From: Amblyornis subalaris
Taxonomy: Eukaryota > Chordata > Aves > Passeriformes > Ptilonorhynchidae
Reading direction: 5' to 3'
NCBI GenBank assembly: GCA_018881555.1
Contig: JACAXG010000007.1
Span: forward strand, 8,012,935-8,076,934
Length of the DNA: 64,000 nt
The first letter of the stretch is position 1. The number at the start of each line of letters is the position of its first letter. Below the pieces are notes generated by a model. The model searched no databases. It was not told the origin of the DNA and saw only the letters and a list, made by a program, of their open reading frames with translations. Shown piece by piece: positions 11,161 to 24,637 of the stretch. A program made the position numbers and the translations under genes.

Positions 11161-13734
11161 TGCAAGGTCAGCTCACAGATTCTAAGACATTCTATTTTTT
11201 TCCTTCAGCTACTTTTGAAACTTCATTTTACATCTGAGTGACTTGTTTTTTTAAATGCATTCTCTGTCCGGTAGTTGTGTGTTATTGTAAATGTAATAAC
11301 AAACATCAGCGAACACAAACAGGTTATTAAGCTTTTGAAGAAAACCATTGCTGTTTCTCTTTGTTCCTATAACTTTTAAAATGCTATCTTCTTTGAATTT
11401 GTTTTTGTTTTAACTTAATTTGATACTGAAAAGATCCAGATATTAAACTATAATTAAATGTTTATTCAAGATATCTAACTGTTGCTTATTTTACTGGCTA
11501 TTAGGTTGTAGATAACTGCAAGTGAACATTTATTTTCTAGTTTACAGTATTTAGTACATGAGTAATTATTCTAACATACATGCATATGATAGTAAATTAA
11601 TATATGAACAGACTTTCCTGTGGCTATATTTTTGTCTGGTAAATATATCCTCNTGTTAAGGACTTGATAGAATACATAAGGCACAGAACATGGTATGTGT
11701 TACTTGCTCTTGGGTGGTCTGCAGCTCAAAGACCCTTGTCATTTATTGAAGATACAATACAGTATTCTTCCACAACTATTTACATTCCCTGTTTTTCACA
11801 GCAACTTCAAATGCATACATTAGGCATTTCTTTCTTCTTGTCTGTTTTGATCTCCCTGGAGATGAATTTTACTATGGTGTCAAAATTTAATACAATCCAC
11901 TCATTCATTAGGCACAGATCTTATTTACGGAAGTCTTATTCGTTGTACAGAGAAAAAGAACATATTCCTGAAGAATAGTCACGGAAGAAAAGAAGGAAAA
12001 AACATGAATAGCAAGCTTTAAAATAATAAATCATTGGCTCTTTTATCTCACCAATGCTTTTGTACAGCTGGGGAAATTATCAAGAAGATACTGTAGAAGA
12101 GAGAATCTGAGAAATCCTGCAAAATTCAATGTTATTGTTTTAGGGCTTTCTGAGGAGACGAGTTCTGCAGTCCTTTTGAAGCTCAGTTATAATTCAGCAG
12201 GAAGAGGCATGGAGAAAGATTTTCAATCCTCATTGGAAATGAAAGTTACAGGAGGACNGGATGTAGAGTGAAGATAATGAGGCCTTTTTGTCACTGATCT
12301 AACCAGGGAAGNTGCCGCATACAATTTTAAACAAGTGCTTATTTCAACCATATTTAAGATAAAGTCCTTCCCAAATTTTCACTTGTAAAACCAGTCCGGA
12401 ATTTCATGGAGGGAAAGAACCCCAGATGTTCAAAACCAAAATGAAATAATCAAAGGAACCGTAGCACTCTTTGCAGTGATACTTTCCCTTAGAAAGAGGC
12501 TTTCCTTTAAAGATCTCGGAGCAAAGCAGCCATAAATCAAACTTCATGATGACTCTGCAAAGATTTGTCTTGATAAGGTTGACTGTGTTGGGTTGGTNAG
12601 GTTGAAGTGCATGTTTTGACTTTTGCAGCTGTCAGATGATATTATATGCCCATACAGGAATGATGGAAGCCCATCTGAGGGTCATACAACTGTTTTGACC
12701 CTAACACAAGCAGACACTCCATTTTTTATAAGTTTATTTTGAGGTTTTAATAGTTAAATAGTGAAAATCCCCAAACATTTAGTTTTGCAGGAACTTAGAG
12801 CTATTGACTTTTTTACATTTCAAAACAAAAAGGAAGTGAACTTTTTTGTAACTTTCAGGTACTGGAAAAANTGAGATTTTAGCAAAAGTAATTTTGGTGT
12901 CGGGTTTTCTGAACTTTGAACCTGATCCTGTAAATGCCATTGCAGATGTTACAATTTAAATACCCAGGTACCTGATATGTAATGAACGCATTCTTGATCT
13001 TAATCATATGTTTGTTTGCAGATATTTAATAAGTTGTTGTAGAAATTTAAAAAATCTATTAATCTGAAATGAAAACAATATTTCCTGGCATGATTTTGCA
13101 ATTGTATATAAACCAGACATCCACCATGTCAACCCACAAGCTTATGCACAGGGAAACCTGAACATAGACACTGTGGATAAAACAGATGAAGCAGTTTCTG
13201 CTCCTTGTTCCTCAGTGAAACCAGCTATTTTAGACAGGTTGAACAGATTTAATTAGTGAGGGACATAATTAATATTTCTTTATGCATNTAAGACGTGATT
13301 ACTGAAAACTGGTCAATATGAATAAGTGTATTTAATACCCACCAGTGCTGAACTGCAAATTTTCACATTTAAAAAGCACATTCAAAAAGAAAGCAAATAT
13401 ATTTATAAATAGTACATACAATTTCCAAACTATCCTAGGAACAGCAATACTTGCAATATACTGTTTTCGCACCTGTGTCCAAAAGTAGTAGTATTTGGTA
13501 TTTTACTTCAAAAAGAGCCCCATAATATATAAAATTGAACAAGAGTTTGCTTCATAGCTGGGTCAAGGTTTAGGGACAGAGTGAGCAGTAACAAATGGGT
13601 ACTCATAACAGTAAAGATGGTTCCACATCAAGCAGAAAATTACTCTGATTGCACATTGAGGATATATTAAAAAGGTGTGTAGTGGACCAGGTAAGGACAA
13701 AGGCGGAGGAAAAGGCAGGTAAAGTCAAAAAGAG
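11161..13734. other. single-copy noncoding stretch
   Basis: AT-rich, no recognised repeat. The stretches 11240-11650 and 12930-13110 look 'clean' (no simple repeats, many short TF-like words such as TGTTTGTTTGC and TAATAA) in the way conserved noncoding sequence often does. That is an impression, not evidence. The open frame at 11664-11978 (plus, 104 codons) has no recognisable domain. Confidence 0.45.
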
Positions 13735-13995
13735 AGAGGAAGCCATCATCNCAATTTACATGGACTTGAAGGCAGCTTATGTACAACACAAAGTGGACNA
13801 AAAGCTCATCTACAAGGTCAGGAAGCACAATGAAAAGAATGAGGTATCTGCACAGACACAAAAATAGGCTTAAACATCAAAGACAGGGTAATTTCGAACT
13901 CCAGAAAGAGAAATGCAACTAATGGACCTCAACAAAGGTAATTGCTAAGGATGAGTCTGTTCAGTTTTTATATCAGTGACCTAGAAGAGGTAATG
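13735..13995 (+). repeat. decayed CR1 LINE reverse-transcriptase core
   Basis: Two CR1 reverse-transcriptase landmarks survive at the right distance. In one frame 13754-13780 reads IYMDL.KAAY, matching the CR1 motif A 'VYLDFSKAF' that holds the first catalytic Asp. About 200 bp downstream, in another frame, 13957-13992 reads LFSFYISDLEE, matching the CR1 'LFNIFISDL' segment just before the catalytic block. The nucleotides before it (ggacctcaacaaaggt) resemble the CR1 'VPQGS' coding stretch. The two motifs lie in different frames, with N calls and stops between them, so the copy is an inactive fossil. It is internal CR1 sequence with no 3' tail nearby. Confidence 0.6.
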
Positions 13996-16900
13996 CAACT
14001 TGGAGACAGAGTAGAAACCAGAGGGAAAGACCAGTTTTCAAGTGAAAATTGTCTTAGGCTGGAAACTGTGGTTTAGAGCAGAGTTGANACTATTAGTGAC
14101 AGAAATGAAATACACGCATCAAGCAGATGTGCGATAGAAAACACTAATAAAGAGAAGGATTCTCAATGAAGCAATCTAGAATAGAAATTTTGTTTATTAG
14201 ATTCTAAAGTGAAATAACTGAGAAAATTACCATAAATATAAGTTAGAATAATATTTGCCAGAAGACAAATATTACTGAATATTCAAGCAAATCTTTGAAT
14301 GCATGTTACAAATATATTTATGTAAATATACCCACACTAGTAAAGCACTCCAACTATAAAGGTAACTATCAGCCAGCCCAAAATTTAAGAGAGTTAAGCA
14401 GCTTTCATTTCCTTGTTAATAAGATAGAGTTTGTATGTGATAGTGAATACATTCAAGACAGATGTAAGGAAAAAAAATGGAAATGTCATAACTTTTTCTT
14501 GTACAAACACTTTAGATTATGATTCGAATACATGAACTAATTGATTAGATAATTTCATTGTTTTTTGCTTTTTTGACTATTCTTCGTGAATATTTTCTTG
14601 TTCTATATATTATGAAACAGTTATAAATGCAAAATCTTTCACAAATTTTCAAAAACTGAATGTTAAATTATACTATCCATGCTTTAACCTTTTAGAAAAT
14701 TTGTAAAACCAGCATATTTTGAGGCTGAAATTAAAACATTTTAAACAATTAATACAATGTCTCTATTAATCTGAACTTATATATTTAAATGTAACATATG
14801 TAATTCACATTATGTAATTTCTGCACAAGATAATATAAATTTTCTTGTCCTGGAAGCTTCTAAATCATGATGAAATTTTCTGTACTGGAAACTGCTCTTG
14901 GCTAAAATCTTTTCTTTTCAAATACATAAACTGAAAATTGTTTCACTCTTTGACCTGTGAGCCAAGTTCCCCAAAGCTTGATGAAAATTCAAATGGCTGA
15001 GTTATAAATATCTCTGAAACTAGGTTTATAATGGAAGCACGACCAGATCCTTCACTAGAGCAGTGCTCATGGGGGCTGTTAGGGCAGTTTGCAGAGCAAT
15101 GAGTGCCAAGCTATAAGTTAATGAGGAGAAGCAACTGACTAATAAAGCACCCCTAAACAAGAAGAGAACATTAAAAAATGCAGGAGCTGAAAATTCCTGT
15201 TGGGCTTTCCGTTAGCTGTATCTCTATATGCAGCTTCTTTGTTTCTCATTCTGCTTCAGGAAATCATTGCCTTGGCTTCCTATATTTTCATGTGCTGAAG
15301 TCAGTAACCACACTTTCGTAAGGCTGAGGAAGGGGCGTGTGTGAAACCTAAAGTTAGAAGCCAGTTGTCAAAAAACAATTTACTATTCTCATCAATCTCA
15401 GCCTTCCCTCTTTTCTCCTTATTACATGACTGGGAATGCACCATAGGATGACAGCAAGATAAAGTTAGAAATGGCTCCATTTGACTTTGGTTCCTTTTCA
15501 CAACAATTTACTGCTGAAAATTTTATTGCTACATTTGAACACAGCATAGAGTGCAGGTGCCTGTGGCAGAAAACCAGGGCTTGAGAAAAGAGTGCATAAA
15601 GACATGGTTTCATTAATATTAGGATAGGGGGGCAATGTGGACAAGGGAGACAATTCCAGTAGTACAAATGTATCACTAAGTAGATTTAATGCATGCTATG
15701 ACTGTCATTATACAGTCAGCACTCACTGTAGGAGAGATAACAGAAATACTCCTCTCAGTCAAGAGATGATTGGTGACAGCTCAGAGTGATCGGGTTTTTC
15801 TTTTCCAGCCAGAAGTGATTGCACTCCATTTTGGAAAAGATTTTTAAAACGTTGGGTGAAACTCACTGGTAAATAATGGTGCTGAAGGTAGATGCATGCA
15901 CCTTTGAACTCACCTTGATTGTTTTACCCTGGGACATGCGTGCTGCAGGAAGTGCTAAATGCATCCCATGTCTTAACTTGAGACATATGCATTAAGAACA
16001 AAGCAAATGACGAAGCATCCGCCTCAATAATTTCTTTTTTCCATTCTTGTTGGCTATGTGCATGCTCTTCACTGAACTGCATACATGTACTTCATAGCGA
16101 GAGTAATAAAGAGATAATTTGGACAAGATGTCTGCTTCATAAAAAGATACNTATAGTTTTCATGTGTCTGGCTTAAATTAGTGAGCGGTTTCAGAATGTG
16201 AAGTAATTCACTGTGTATAACTTCAACCCCTCCCAAATACTATTAGTTGAAATGTAGTAGCATAATAAGCCTTTTTAAAATTAGAACCTCCTTTTGGGAT
16301 CCTCTGTCCTGCGCTTTCTACCTGTCACCTTTGCTTGCAGGATTGCTGCCAGTTTGGTTTGCAGTCTCCACATCTCCCTCTGTGACAGTGAACTGTGATA
16401 GAGGACAGGTAAAGCTAATATGAGGATGGCTGTGTTGCTCCACAGTCGTGCTCTAGATTGCAAGAAAACCACAAATCTTCAAAGCTCAGGAACCGAAATC
16501 CCCTTGGACAAAATGGCGTTGTGCTGGAATTTGTTTTCTCCAGTCTAGGCCAAGACATGGTTTGTTGAAGCCTCCTTTCGTGTGCACAGGGAATGAAAAG
16601 CGAAAATACAGAAATAAAGCAACATGTATTTCTCAGTTTTGATTGATCAGATCCCACATTGCACCAGAGGACTTATTTTTGCAGATGGAAAGTGTCCCAT
16701 AATTGCAACACCCACTTCTCTCAGCACTGCTGTTATTTAGGATGCTCATACTGCAAGAGACAGGACACCTTGCACTTCTGCTGGGAGCTGGGAGCCAGGT
16801 TTGTCACGTCTCTAGAGGCAAAGATGGTCACAGGCTCCTGATACATAAAGTGCTGTATTGGATACAGAAGGCAGAACTCCTTGAGATAAGGAGTTTGACT

Positions 16901-17132
16901 GAATTCCAGCACAGCTTTTACACTGCTGTGTCTATCTGAAGTCTGAAAGACCAAGATGCAAGAGCCTTAGCTGTTATTACAGATTCTTTTGGTTTTTAAT
17001 CCTGCAATTATTAGTATAATGGTGAGGAGAGAGAAGAATGAATCCTTCAGCATGTGTGCTGAGCTCTTCAGACACAGCGTGTTCATAGGCTTGCTCTATG
17101 TACTTCATATGCTGCATAATTGCAGCAGGGGG
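13996..17132. other. single-copy noncoding stretch
   Basis: AT-rich, very A/T-rich at 14200-14900. Open frames up to 84 codons occur on both strands (15301-15676, 16281-16954) with no recognisable domain. No repeat is recognised. The first 100 bp may still be decayed CR1. Confidence 0.5.
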
Positions 17133-17145
17133 AAAAAAAAAAAAA
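17133..17145 (+). repeat. A13 homopolymer
   Basis: Uninterrupted run of 13 A followed by GAAAA. No retro-copied gene was recognised upstream. Confidence 0.85.
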
Positions 17146-20100
17146 GAAAATTGCACATTTAAACTAAATTAAATTCAGAACCTCTAATATGCCGGGTCAC
17201 AGAAGGCATGTACACATTTAAATAGGATGGCTGCTTTGGAAACCAAGTAGTTCTGAAGTACATCTACATGTTGGCTCTTGACTCCATGCGGCTCCATTAG
17301 GTAATGTTTTAAAAATAAAGCCACTTAATGATAAATGTTCATAAATGAAAAATGCACATTCCCCATAAAACGCCTGTCAAACAGCGGTGCCCATCTATTT
17401 TTAGCACACACACAAAAAAATCACATTAATCCATATTGTTGTGAAACTCCTGATCTGCCCTTGAGAGTCCTTCCTAGGATTTTAAATAATGAGTCTTACA
17501 AGGCAGCCTTTTCTTTATAAGTTGCTAATTTTTTAATAGGTAGCGGAAAGGTAGAGGAGCAACAAAAGCAGAATGTCTTAGGTTTGGGGTGCTTTTATAA
17601 CAGCAAAGAATTTCCTCACCTGGTGCTGTGTGACTAACTGTTGAGAGTTCTTAATTCCCTTAAGGAAATTTAAGTGTTGGATTGACAAAGATGTGCCAAT
17701 TACAGAGCCAAAATTTCTGCAGCGACAGACCAGGCAGAAGGGTTCTCAGTAAGGGACCACTGTTATTAAATACACTGTCACAGAAAATTAGGCCAAAAGC
17801 AGATCACACTTAAAGAGACTGCACAGTAAGGCACACCCTTTTAAATTAGACTGTCCTCCTGCACTCCACAGAGTTTGTTCTGTGCTGGAGTTTAATTTAA
17901 TTCAACACCACTCTTGCTGTAGTCAACCTTTTGGCTTCCACCATCTTTTCTCCCATGTTTTGCATCTTATGGAGACTATTTTTAAAGTTAATTAGCTTAT
18001 CCAAAATAAAGCAGAAAGAGATGCAAATCCAAATCTATCATTTAAAAGCACTATCATGTGAAATAAACTGCACAGTGTTAGCCATTAATTTTCTACTTTA
18101 GCCACTGCTTTTCTAAGAAAAAGGATTAACTTGAAAACTATTTTGAAGTCTTTGTGTACATAAGTCCCTTAAAATGCTTTTTTCACCCCTCTTAAAATTA
18201 AGCAGCAAATATGGAAATGCAACATTAGATAATGAGAAAGTAGGCAACTAGAGGATGGTGGAAACATGAATCCTAAGCAAAATAATTTTACAAAGACCAA
18301 ATCTTGACTAGCAAACAAGTATCTGCTGTCAGAATTTCACTTGGCCACAGCCCTGTAAGCTGCTTGCTCCACAGGAGTAATCTTTGTGCTCATTAAATAT
18401 AAAGGAAATCTTCCAGACAAGAAAGTCTGATTACTTAAGGAATATCTTAAGAAAATCTGTGAATACCATGATACATGATTCACTTAATAGGACCTAGCAA
18501 AACATTAGGAAATATACAGTAAGGTGGATTATTACCAATTCATCATTCCAGCCAATGCTGGTGACCTTTGCGCCAGGCACTGCACAGCCAACACAAAACA
18601 TCCAGTTTTTGTAGCCAGAGATCTGTAATACCAACTAAATAAATAGGTATAGACCAGGAGAAAAAACTTAGATGGAGTCCTAACTAACTATGGATCAAAA
18701 GGAAAATGGCATATCCCAAAGCTCAGCAAAGGGACAATTTGCTGACTATGCCATCATGGGAATTCTATTTTTGTATAACTACCTTTCCTATGGGTATAAT
18801 GCAAAGAAAGCCTTGCCAAAATGCAGACTTCCTGCCATTTACATGCCAAACATGAAAACAGCAGACTTAGGCTGGGCCTCCTGAAGATGGCTGCTTTGAA
18901 AGAGAAACCTGGTAGGAAAATGTGCACAGTCAAGAGGAACAGCAAAGAAAACTCTTCCAGAATACCATAATGAACCTTTCTTTTCAGTTTCAGAACCATC
19001 AGGTTGCCTTCTATAGCCAGTGTAACTTGACAACATCTGACAACGTTCTTCTTAAAAACCTGGAAACGAATGGTCTAGTTGAAACTGCTGTGAAATAAAA
19101 GCAACATTTTGAAAACTTTAGGCAACAAGGAGTTGTCCGTGGTTTGCCACGAAACATGTATCAAGTCAGGTTCTATGCAGACCAGTCCAGCATCTGATAC
19201 TGAAAAATGTTTTCATTTATGGCTCATGTAACAAAATAAATTATTAAGCTGTCAGATAGCACAAAAGGGAGTAAATACTTTGGAGCATAGAATTAGCAAT
19301 CAAATGGTTCCTGTCAAATTATATAAACAGTCTGAAATAGGTAAGAAATATTTCAAAGGAGATGAGTGATAAGTATTCCACTTAAATAAGCATAATCAAC
19401 TGCATTCAAATATAGGGGTTGAAACACTGGGGCATCGTTTCACTGTTCAACTTTTGTGCCCAAGACTTGCTTACTGCAATTTTTTTCTACATTTGAATAC
19501 ATTGGGTACTGCTGGGCTTCTTTAGATCAACTTTTCTTTTTTAACTTGGGACTATTTTTGGAAGGCTGAAAAATGTCCAGGGAATATGGTTTACTTGCAT
19601 TCCCAGGCAGGCTGTTCGTATATGTTTACTGATCAGTTTAAAAAACATAAATACAACAAGAACAAAACACTTCTGTATCTTGTCAACTCCACCTGGCATT
19701 TACAGAGAAAAGTCCAGATGTGCTAGGAAATATCTGGCCAAGTGGCAAGCTTGTGTGTCTTATTAAGCAGCAAAAATACAACTTTCTTCAAATGCTTAAG
19801 ATTTTCCATTGATTTTTTCTGGCAAATACCTGTTCTACTATTCTCATTTGAAAACACCAAATGGTTCCCCCTAGGAAAACGATAGATTAGCTAAAAATGT
19901 ATTCCAATTTTGGAAAAGACACCATTTTGGGTCAACATTTGATGTAAACAAAATTCCTTTTGAAAAGAAAGGAAACAAAATGGGAAGGTACTCCAGGCAG
20001 ACAACCCGCCAAATCATGCATTCCTCCCTGTCAGCTTAGTTAGTTANGTAATTAAGCAGTGGTGACCGTATCCTAACGATGTCAGCTGAATTTTATTTAC

Positions 20101-21514
20101 ACCCACAAGTTGCAAAGTTAAAATAGCTCACTGGAAAAGGAGCCGAACACTGGACTATGAGCTGCAAGCAGCAGCATGAACACTTAGCATTAGACAGCAA
20201 CTGATGAGTCCCCTATGCAGGGCAAAGCAACAGAGGCCGCTCAGGACAAGCAGTTTCAGAATTTTAAAGCTCACTGGGTAAATATTCTGCTTATTCAGTG
20301 CCTGCTAACACAGAGATAATTGCCAGTAGCTGGAATGAGTTGAGGAGTTACAGTAGATAATTCAATGTGCTATACAAATATATGTGTTCTTCTATTATTC
20401 ATACCATGACATTTGTTGGTTGTCTCAGGAGTACCAAGTGAGGCTCCTATGGTTCATGAATTACTTGAATTATGCATGGTTATGGGTAGGCATTCACCAT
20501 GTACAAACTGGTTTTGAATCATGCATTTCCTGAGGGCAATATTTCTCATGGTAACTAGCAAACTTTTTAGGTCTTTCAGAGCTTGCCGCGTGTTAGTAAT
20601 TCCTGCTTGTGGCAGTGATCCTGGCACGCGTGTTCTGGTAAAGGTGGGAGATAATGAATGTACACACATTCGTACATGGGAACCAGCATCTGTATTTATT
20701 CATATTCAAAAGGCTATCTACCTCACTTGGAATTTAAATTATGACATCAAACCGCTAAACAGTGGTCTGCTATCCAGTTGTCACTATAAATAGCAGTCCA
20801 CAAGAGGGAGGTGGCAGTAGATCATTTTTTTTTACATTTGGAACTGTGCAGTCGTTTCCCAGCTAACAATCCTGCCTTGGGAGGGTAACTTATATTCTCA
20901 GCTTTAGGCTTTTGTTTCTAGGTACCTCTTTACTATGTTTTTAGTTGTTCATTTTTCTGAACAATAGTGCCCATCTATCAGGGAAATGTACATGAAAACC
21001 CATCAATACACCATTTGCTGCATAAATACATGAGAATGGGTCTGACAAAGGACATACTTTTTCTAAAAACACTAATAAAGACCTTTTCTTTCCCTTAGTA
21101 AAAACTCCATTTTTGTCCCAGAATCCATCTTTACAAAAGTAAAAGCTGAAAGGAAACTCAAGTGTTGCACAGTCTGTTGCTGTGCATGGAACATTTCACA
21201 TCATTGAGTGTTGTAATTTCAAGTTTTTAATAAGAGGGTTCATAAAATCATGACACAGACAGAGTGTTCAGGCTTTGGTACATTCTTCTACCTGGCTTGG
21301 GCAACAGAGTAGTCCCACCAGGAGCCTCAGCTAGTCTGAGAATGGAACAGACTGCTCCTGGGGCTGCCAGGCTTCCATAAGAGAGTCAGCCCCCAGGCAG
21401 GGATCACCCTTGGCCCCCCTGTTAAGGCTTCATAACTCCTGTGTAAGACTTCATGTTCAGTAGAAAAAAATTGGGCCAACACTCTGCATTGTCCTGGAGG
21501 TCTGTATGATTCTG

Positions 21515-21520
<6 letters not shown>
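17146..21520. other. single-copy noncoding stretch, possible conserved noncoding DNA
   Basis: No gene or clear transposon. 17970-18150 is free of simple repeats and contains an ATGCAAAT octamer (18021-18028) and TTAATTAG-type homeodomain words. This is compatible with an enhancer but not evidence for one. Only one N call falls in this stretch, at 20047. The last bases (about 21491-21520, 'cctggaggtctgtatgattctgtaat') could be the worn end of a CR1, but the core 'cttccaacc' is missing. Confidence 0.45.

Positions 21521-21566
<46 letters not shown>
21521..21566. repeat. (TA)23 microsatellite
   Basis: Forty-six bases of uninterrupted TA dinucleotide. It is the longest perfect simple repeat in the window. 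It creates an artificial alternating Ile-Tyr open frame on the minus strand, which is not a gene. Expected to be polymorphic in length. Confidence 0.98.
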
Positions 21567-21569
<3 letters not shown>

Positions 21570-23029
21570 GATAGTTACTCCGAACATACCACGACTTGTT
21601 GGCAATAGGTACATAAACTTGCTTTATTTGATAGTCATTGTGATAAGGGAAAAACTGCTCTCTCTTGTAAGACAGTTCTTTAATCTGTGTAAAATCACAT
21701 GATTATTGAGGCCACCTCAGAAAAAAAAGGCATAGAAGCTCAGCTTGTAGACTTTCTGCATGGTAGATTTTCAGGCTTTGAAGTTTATAACCATTAAATT
21801 TGGAAGCATTTTGAACAGTCTGCATTTGTATTTGCAATTCCTAGTTTCAAGAACTGCACAATCTTTTCTCTACCCTTTGCATTTTTTTCATTGGTTATGT
21901 GCATCTGGAAGGAAGACCAAGTATCTCAGAGCCAGTATCTTTGTGCATTGACACTGTGCATCCTAATTTTCTTTAAATTCTTAAAATTTCACTAGTCTAA
22001 TGACATTAAGAGAAGCTGTTTGTCTATTATAAGATATTTCAAGCAACAAGTTTATTTAAAATTTCTTTTCATTTATATGCATTTTTCCTAAATTTTTATG
22101 GGTCTCATCTATCTAGTTTGAAAAGGTATCTCTGCAACAGAAATGCTCAGCAATAAATAATACAAGTAATTGTGTATTTTACTGGAGTGTTCTTCTGCTG
22201 GTTGGTTACTAGGAAATTTTTTTAATGGTTATTTTTTATTTATGACTTCAAGACTGTATCTCATTTCATCCTTTTTTTTTTTAGTTTTTATAGCTTTTTA
22301 ATAACAGGGAAAGAATTCAGTATCGCTACTTGCAAGTGTATCAGAGAAGGGTTTTTTTTCAAACTCACTGTAAGCAGATGCAAACTTAATTGTAAAGTGT
22401 ATTTCAAATTACACAAAAAATTGAGATATAAGACCAGGATATATTCACAGCAAGACTTTAAAAAACCCAAGACCTAATAACAAGTGAAAGTCCAACATCT
22501 CTACTTCTTAAAGGCCTTACTCAGCTGACTTTCACTTCTACCTGCAAGTTGGAAAGGCTTTGTACAGGAAAATAAGGAAGATGCCTTCCAAAAATAAAAT
22601 TTAAATGCTTCTCTATTATAGTTAGCAGCAAATCACATTAATTCTTCTACTATTCATTGTGATAATGATATTAATCAAGCTGCTCCCTGGACACTCATGT
22701 AGTTGTAATATGTAATTCCGTGGAAGCTCCATTCCAATTTAGCAAGAATTAATGTTCACTTATTGCAAAGTGTTACGGGAAAAATATATTTGTGGACTTT
22801 ACGTAAGATCATATTCTTGCACTGTGGAAGAGGCAGAGCAGATACAGTATGAGCTGGAATAGAATTCAGGTGTAATGAGTAAATGCTGTTGTACATAGAG
22901 TGCACTTAATAATCTCATGGTGTAAAAACTCAAGGCACTCAGAGCTGTTATATTTTCAATGGCTTAATCAAGAAAATGTTGAGAGACACTGGGATTGCGG
23001 TTGGGATTAATGGAATCCCTCAATGTCCT
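21567..23029. other. single-copy noncoding stretch
   Basis: AT-rich, no repeat or gene recognised. 22660-22930 looks like complex, non-repetitive sequence of the conserved-noncoding type. This is an impression only. Confidence 0.45.
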
Positions 23030-23180
23030 CATTAAATTTAATAAACCTGTGTAACAGAAATAATAATAACACTTCACATATGTATTGCATTGCTCCTCTT
23101 ATGGAGGATCTCCAAGCCTGTTGTGAGCATTAACGAATTGAGCATCACTGTCCATCTCTGTGAGTCGCTCTCCTCTTCCT
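23030..23180 (+). repeat. possible MIR-like ancient SINE relic
   Basis: Two short blocks resemble the MIR core and tail in order. 'cctgtgtaacagaaataataataac' matches the usual '..ctgtaaaatggggataataata' stretch. 'tgttgtgagcattaacgaattgag' matches '..tgttgtgaggattaaatgag'. About 45 bp of unrelated sequence lies between them. Very diverged, so it may be chance. Confidence 0.3.
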
Positions 23181-24637
23181 GCTGCAGGAAATACCTTCTG
23201 GGAGACCCTTGGGAGAGAGTCCTACAGGTGCACAACTGTGTCCAGGGAGATGTGTGTGTGTCCCTGCTGCCCGCAGCACCACTGGCCACGTGGTGGGCTT
23301 TACTTTTTTATCCAGATTCCTTGAGACATTTTATTCAATCATTTCCTAAGGTCTTCGTGCCATGAATCAGGCCTCTTTTCTATGATTCCATTTATATTTT
23401 CAAAAATTAACAACAGCATTTGTCTACATCTTGTAAGTTTATGCTGCTCTTGGTTTTCAGTAGTACCTTTATCCTGATATTTATTTCATGTTTTTAACTG
23501 TATCACAGACGCATTAATGCTGCTCAAACCCTTCTTTGCTTCACTGATATGGTTTGCTGAAGAAACCATAAAACCGAGAGTCCTGGAATGCCCACTTTAG
23601 AAAAGGGATACTTATTTTTGCTTAACTTTCAGTGACCTGGAGACCTCACTGACCTGTGGCCTGCCTCATCAGAGCAGCCAATTAGAAAGCTTTTCACAGT
23701 TTCTTCAGCTGTTCTGCAGCAATAGCAACTGCTACTCCTGCATAAAACCTAAATTGTCCACAGGTCTAGGATTTTTCTTTATCTGGTGGAAACTGACCAC
23801 TTATTTTTCAAATGTACTTCAGCTTCCCAACTACTACTGTGTTACTTTTAAATTCCCTCCTCGTTTGTTAAGAGTCCAGCTCACTTCTGCTTTATTCATT
23901 TTTGTCTAAAATCTGGAAGGTATTGAGCTGTTCCCTTTTCCACTCGCTCGGGCAAAGAGAATGACTGGGCACTTCTTTTCAACAGAAGCCTTTGCATGGC
24001 CAGGGAACTGCAGATCTGGTGGGAGCTAATTAATCATTTTCTCTCTGCACACTGTGTATGGTCCTTTGCTTGTTGCTGAAAAAGTTACTGGAAATGAATA
24101 GTAGGAAGAGGACATAAAGAGTTTCCTTTTTCTCCCTGAAGCTGTAGATTTTTGCTTTGCATTGGGTGGTGGGGATGAGAGTTATGCACAAACCCTTATT
24201 TAGAAGGAAGAAAGTCCAACTATATTTACTGTTAAAGGGGACAGNTCTTCTTCTGAGCTGCTGTGGACAAAGAATATTATGAAACCCACCTTGATGTGCA
24301 ACACTCTTCCCAGAAATATCACATTTCACCTTAGTTCCTCTGCTACTATGAACCCATTCTGCTCCCTTTCTACCCCCAGCTTACCTTTTGTGCTGGCTTG
24401 ATTCTTTATTCTTGCTTGACACCTTCTGTCTTTCTGCCATGCCACTCAAATGCACGTGCTCCTGCCCTTTTAACCCCACACAAACAGGTTTTTTACTATC
24501 AATAGAGCTTTGCCTCCAAGCTCTACTCTTCACAATTCAGCAAACAGAGACGTACCTAACAAAGAAGACAGGAAAGGGTGGGAAGATGCATCTCCACGTT
24601 TTGCTCCCAGGTGAAATATGTGTCCTCACTTAATCAT
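23181..24637. other. single-copy noncoding stretch
   Basis: No gene or repeat recognised. Open frames of up to 99 codons (24030-24329 minus) have no domain. Confidence 0.5.

Noticed and set aside
21327..21614. 95-codon minus-strand frame with an Ile-Tyr repeat
   Set aside because: The repeat is the translation of (TA)23. Nothing recognisable on either side.
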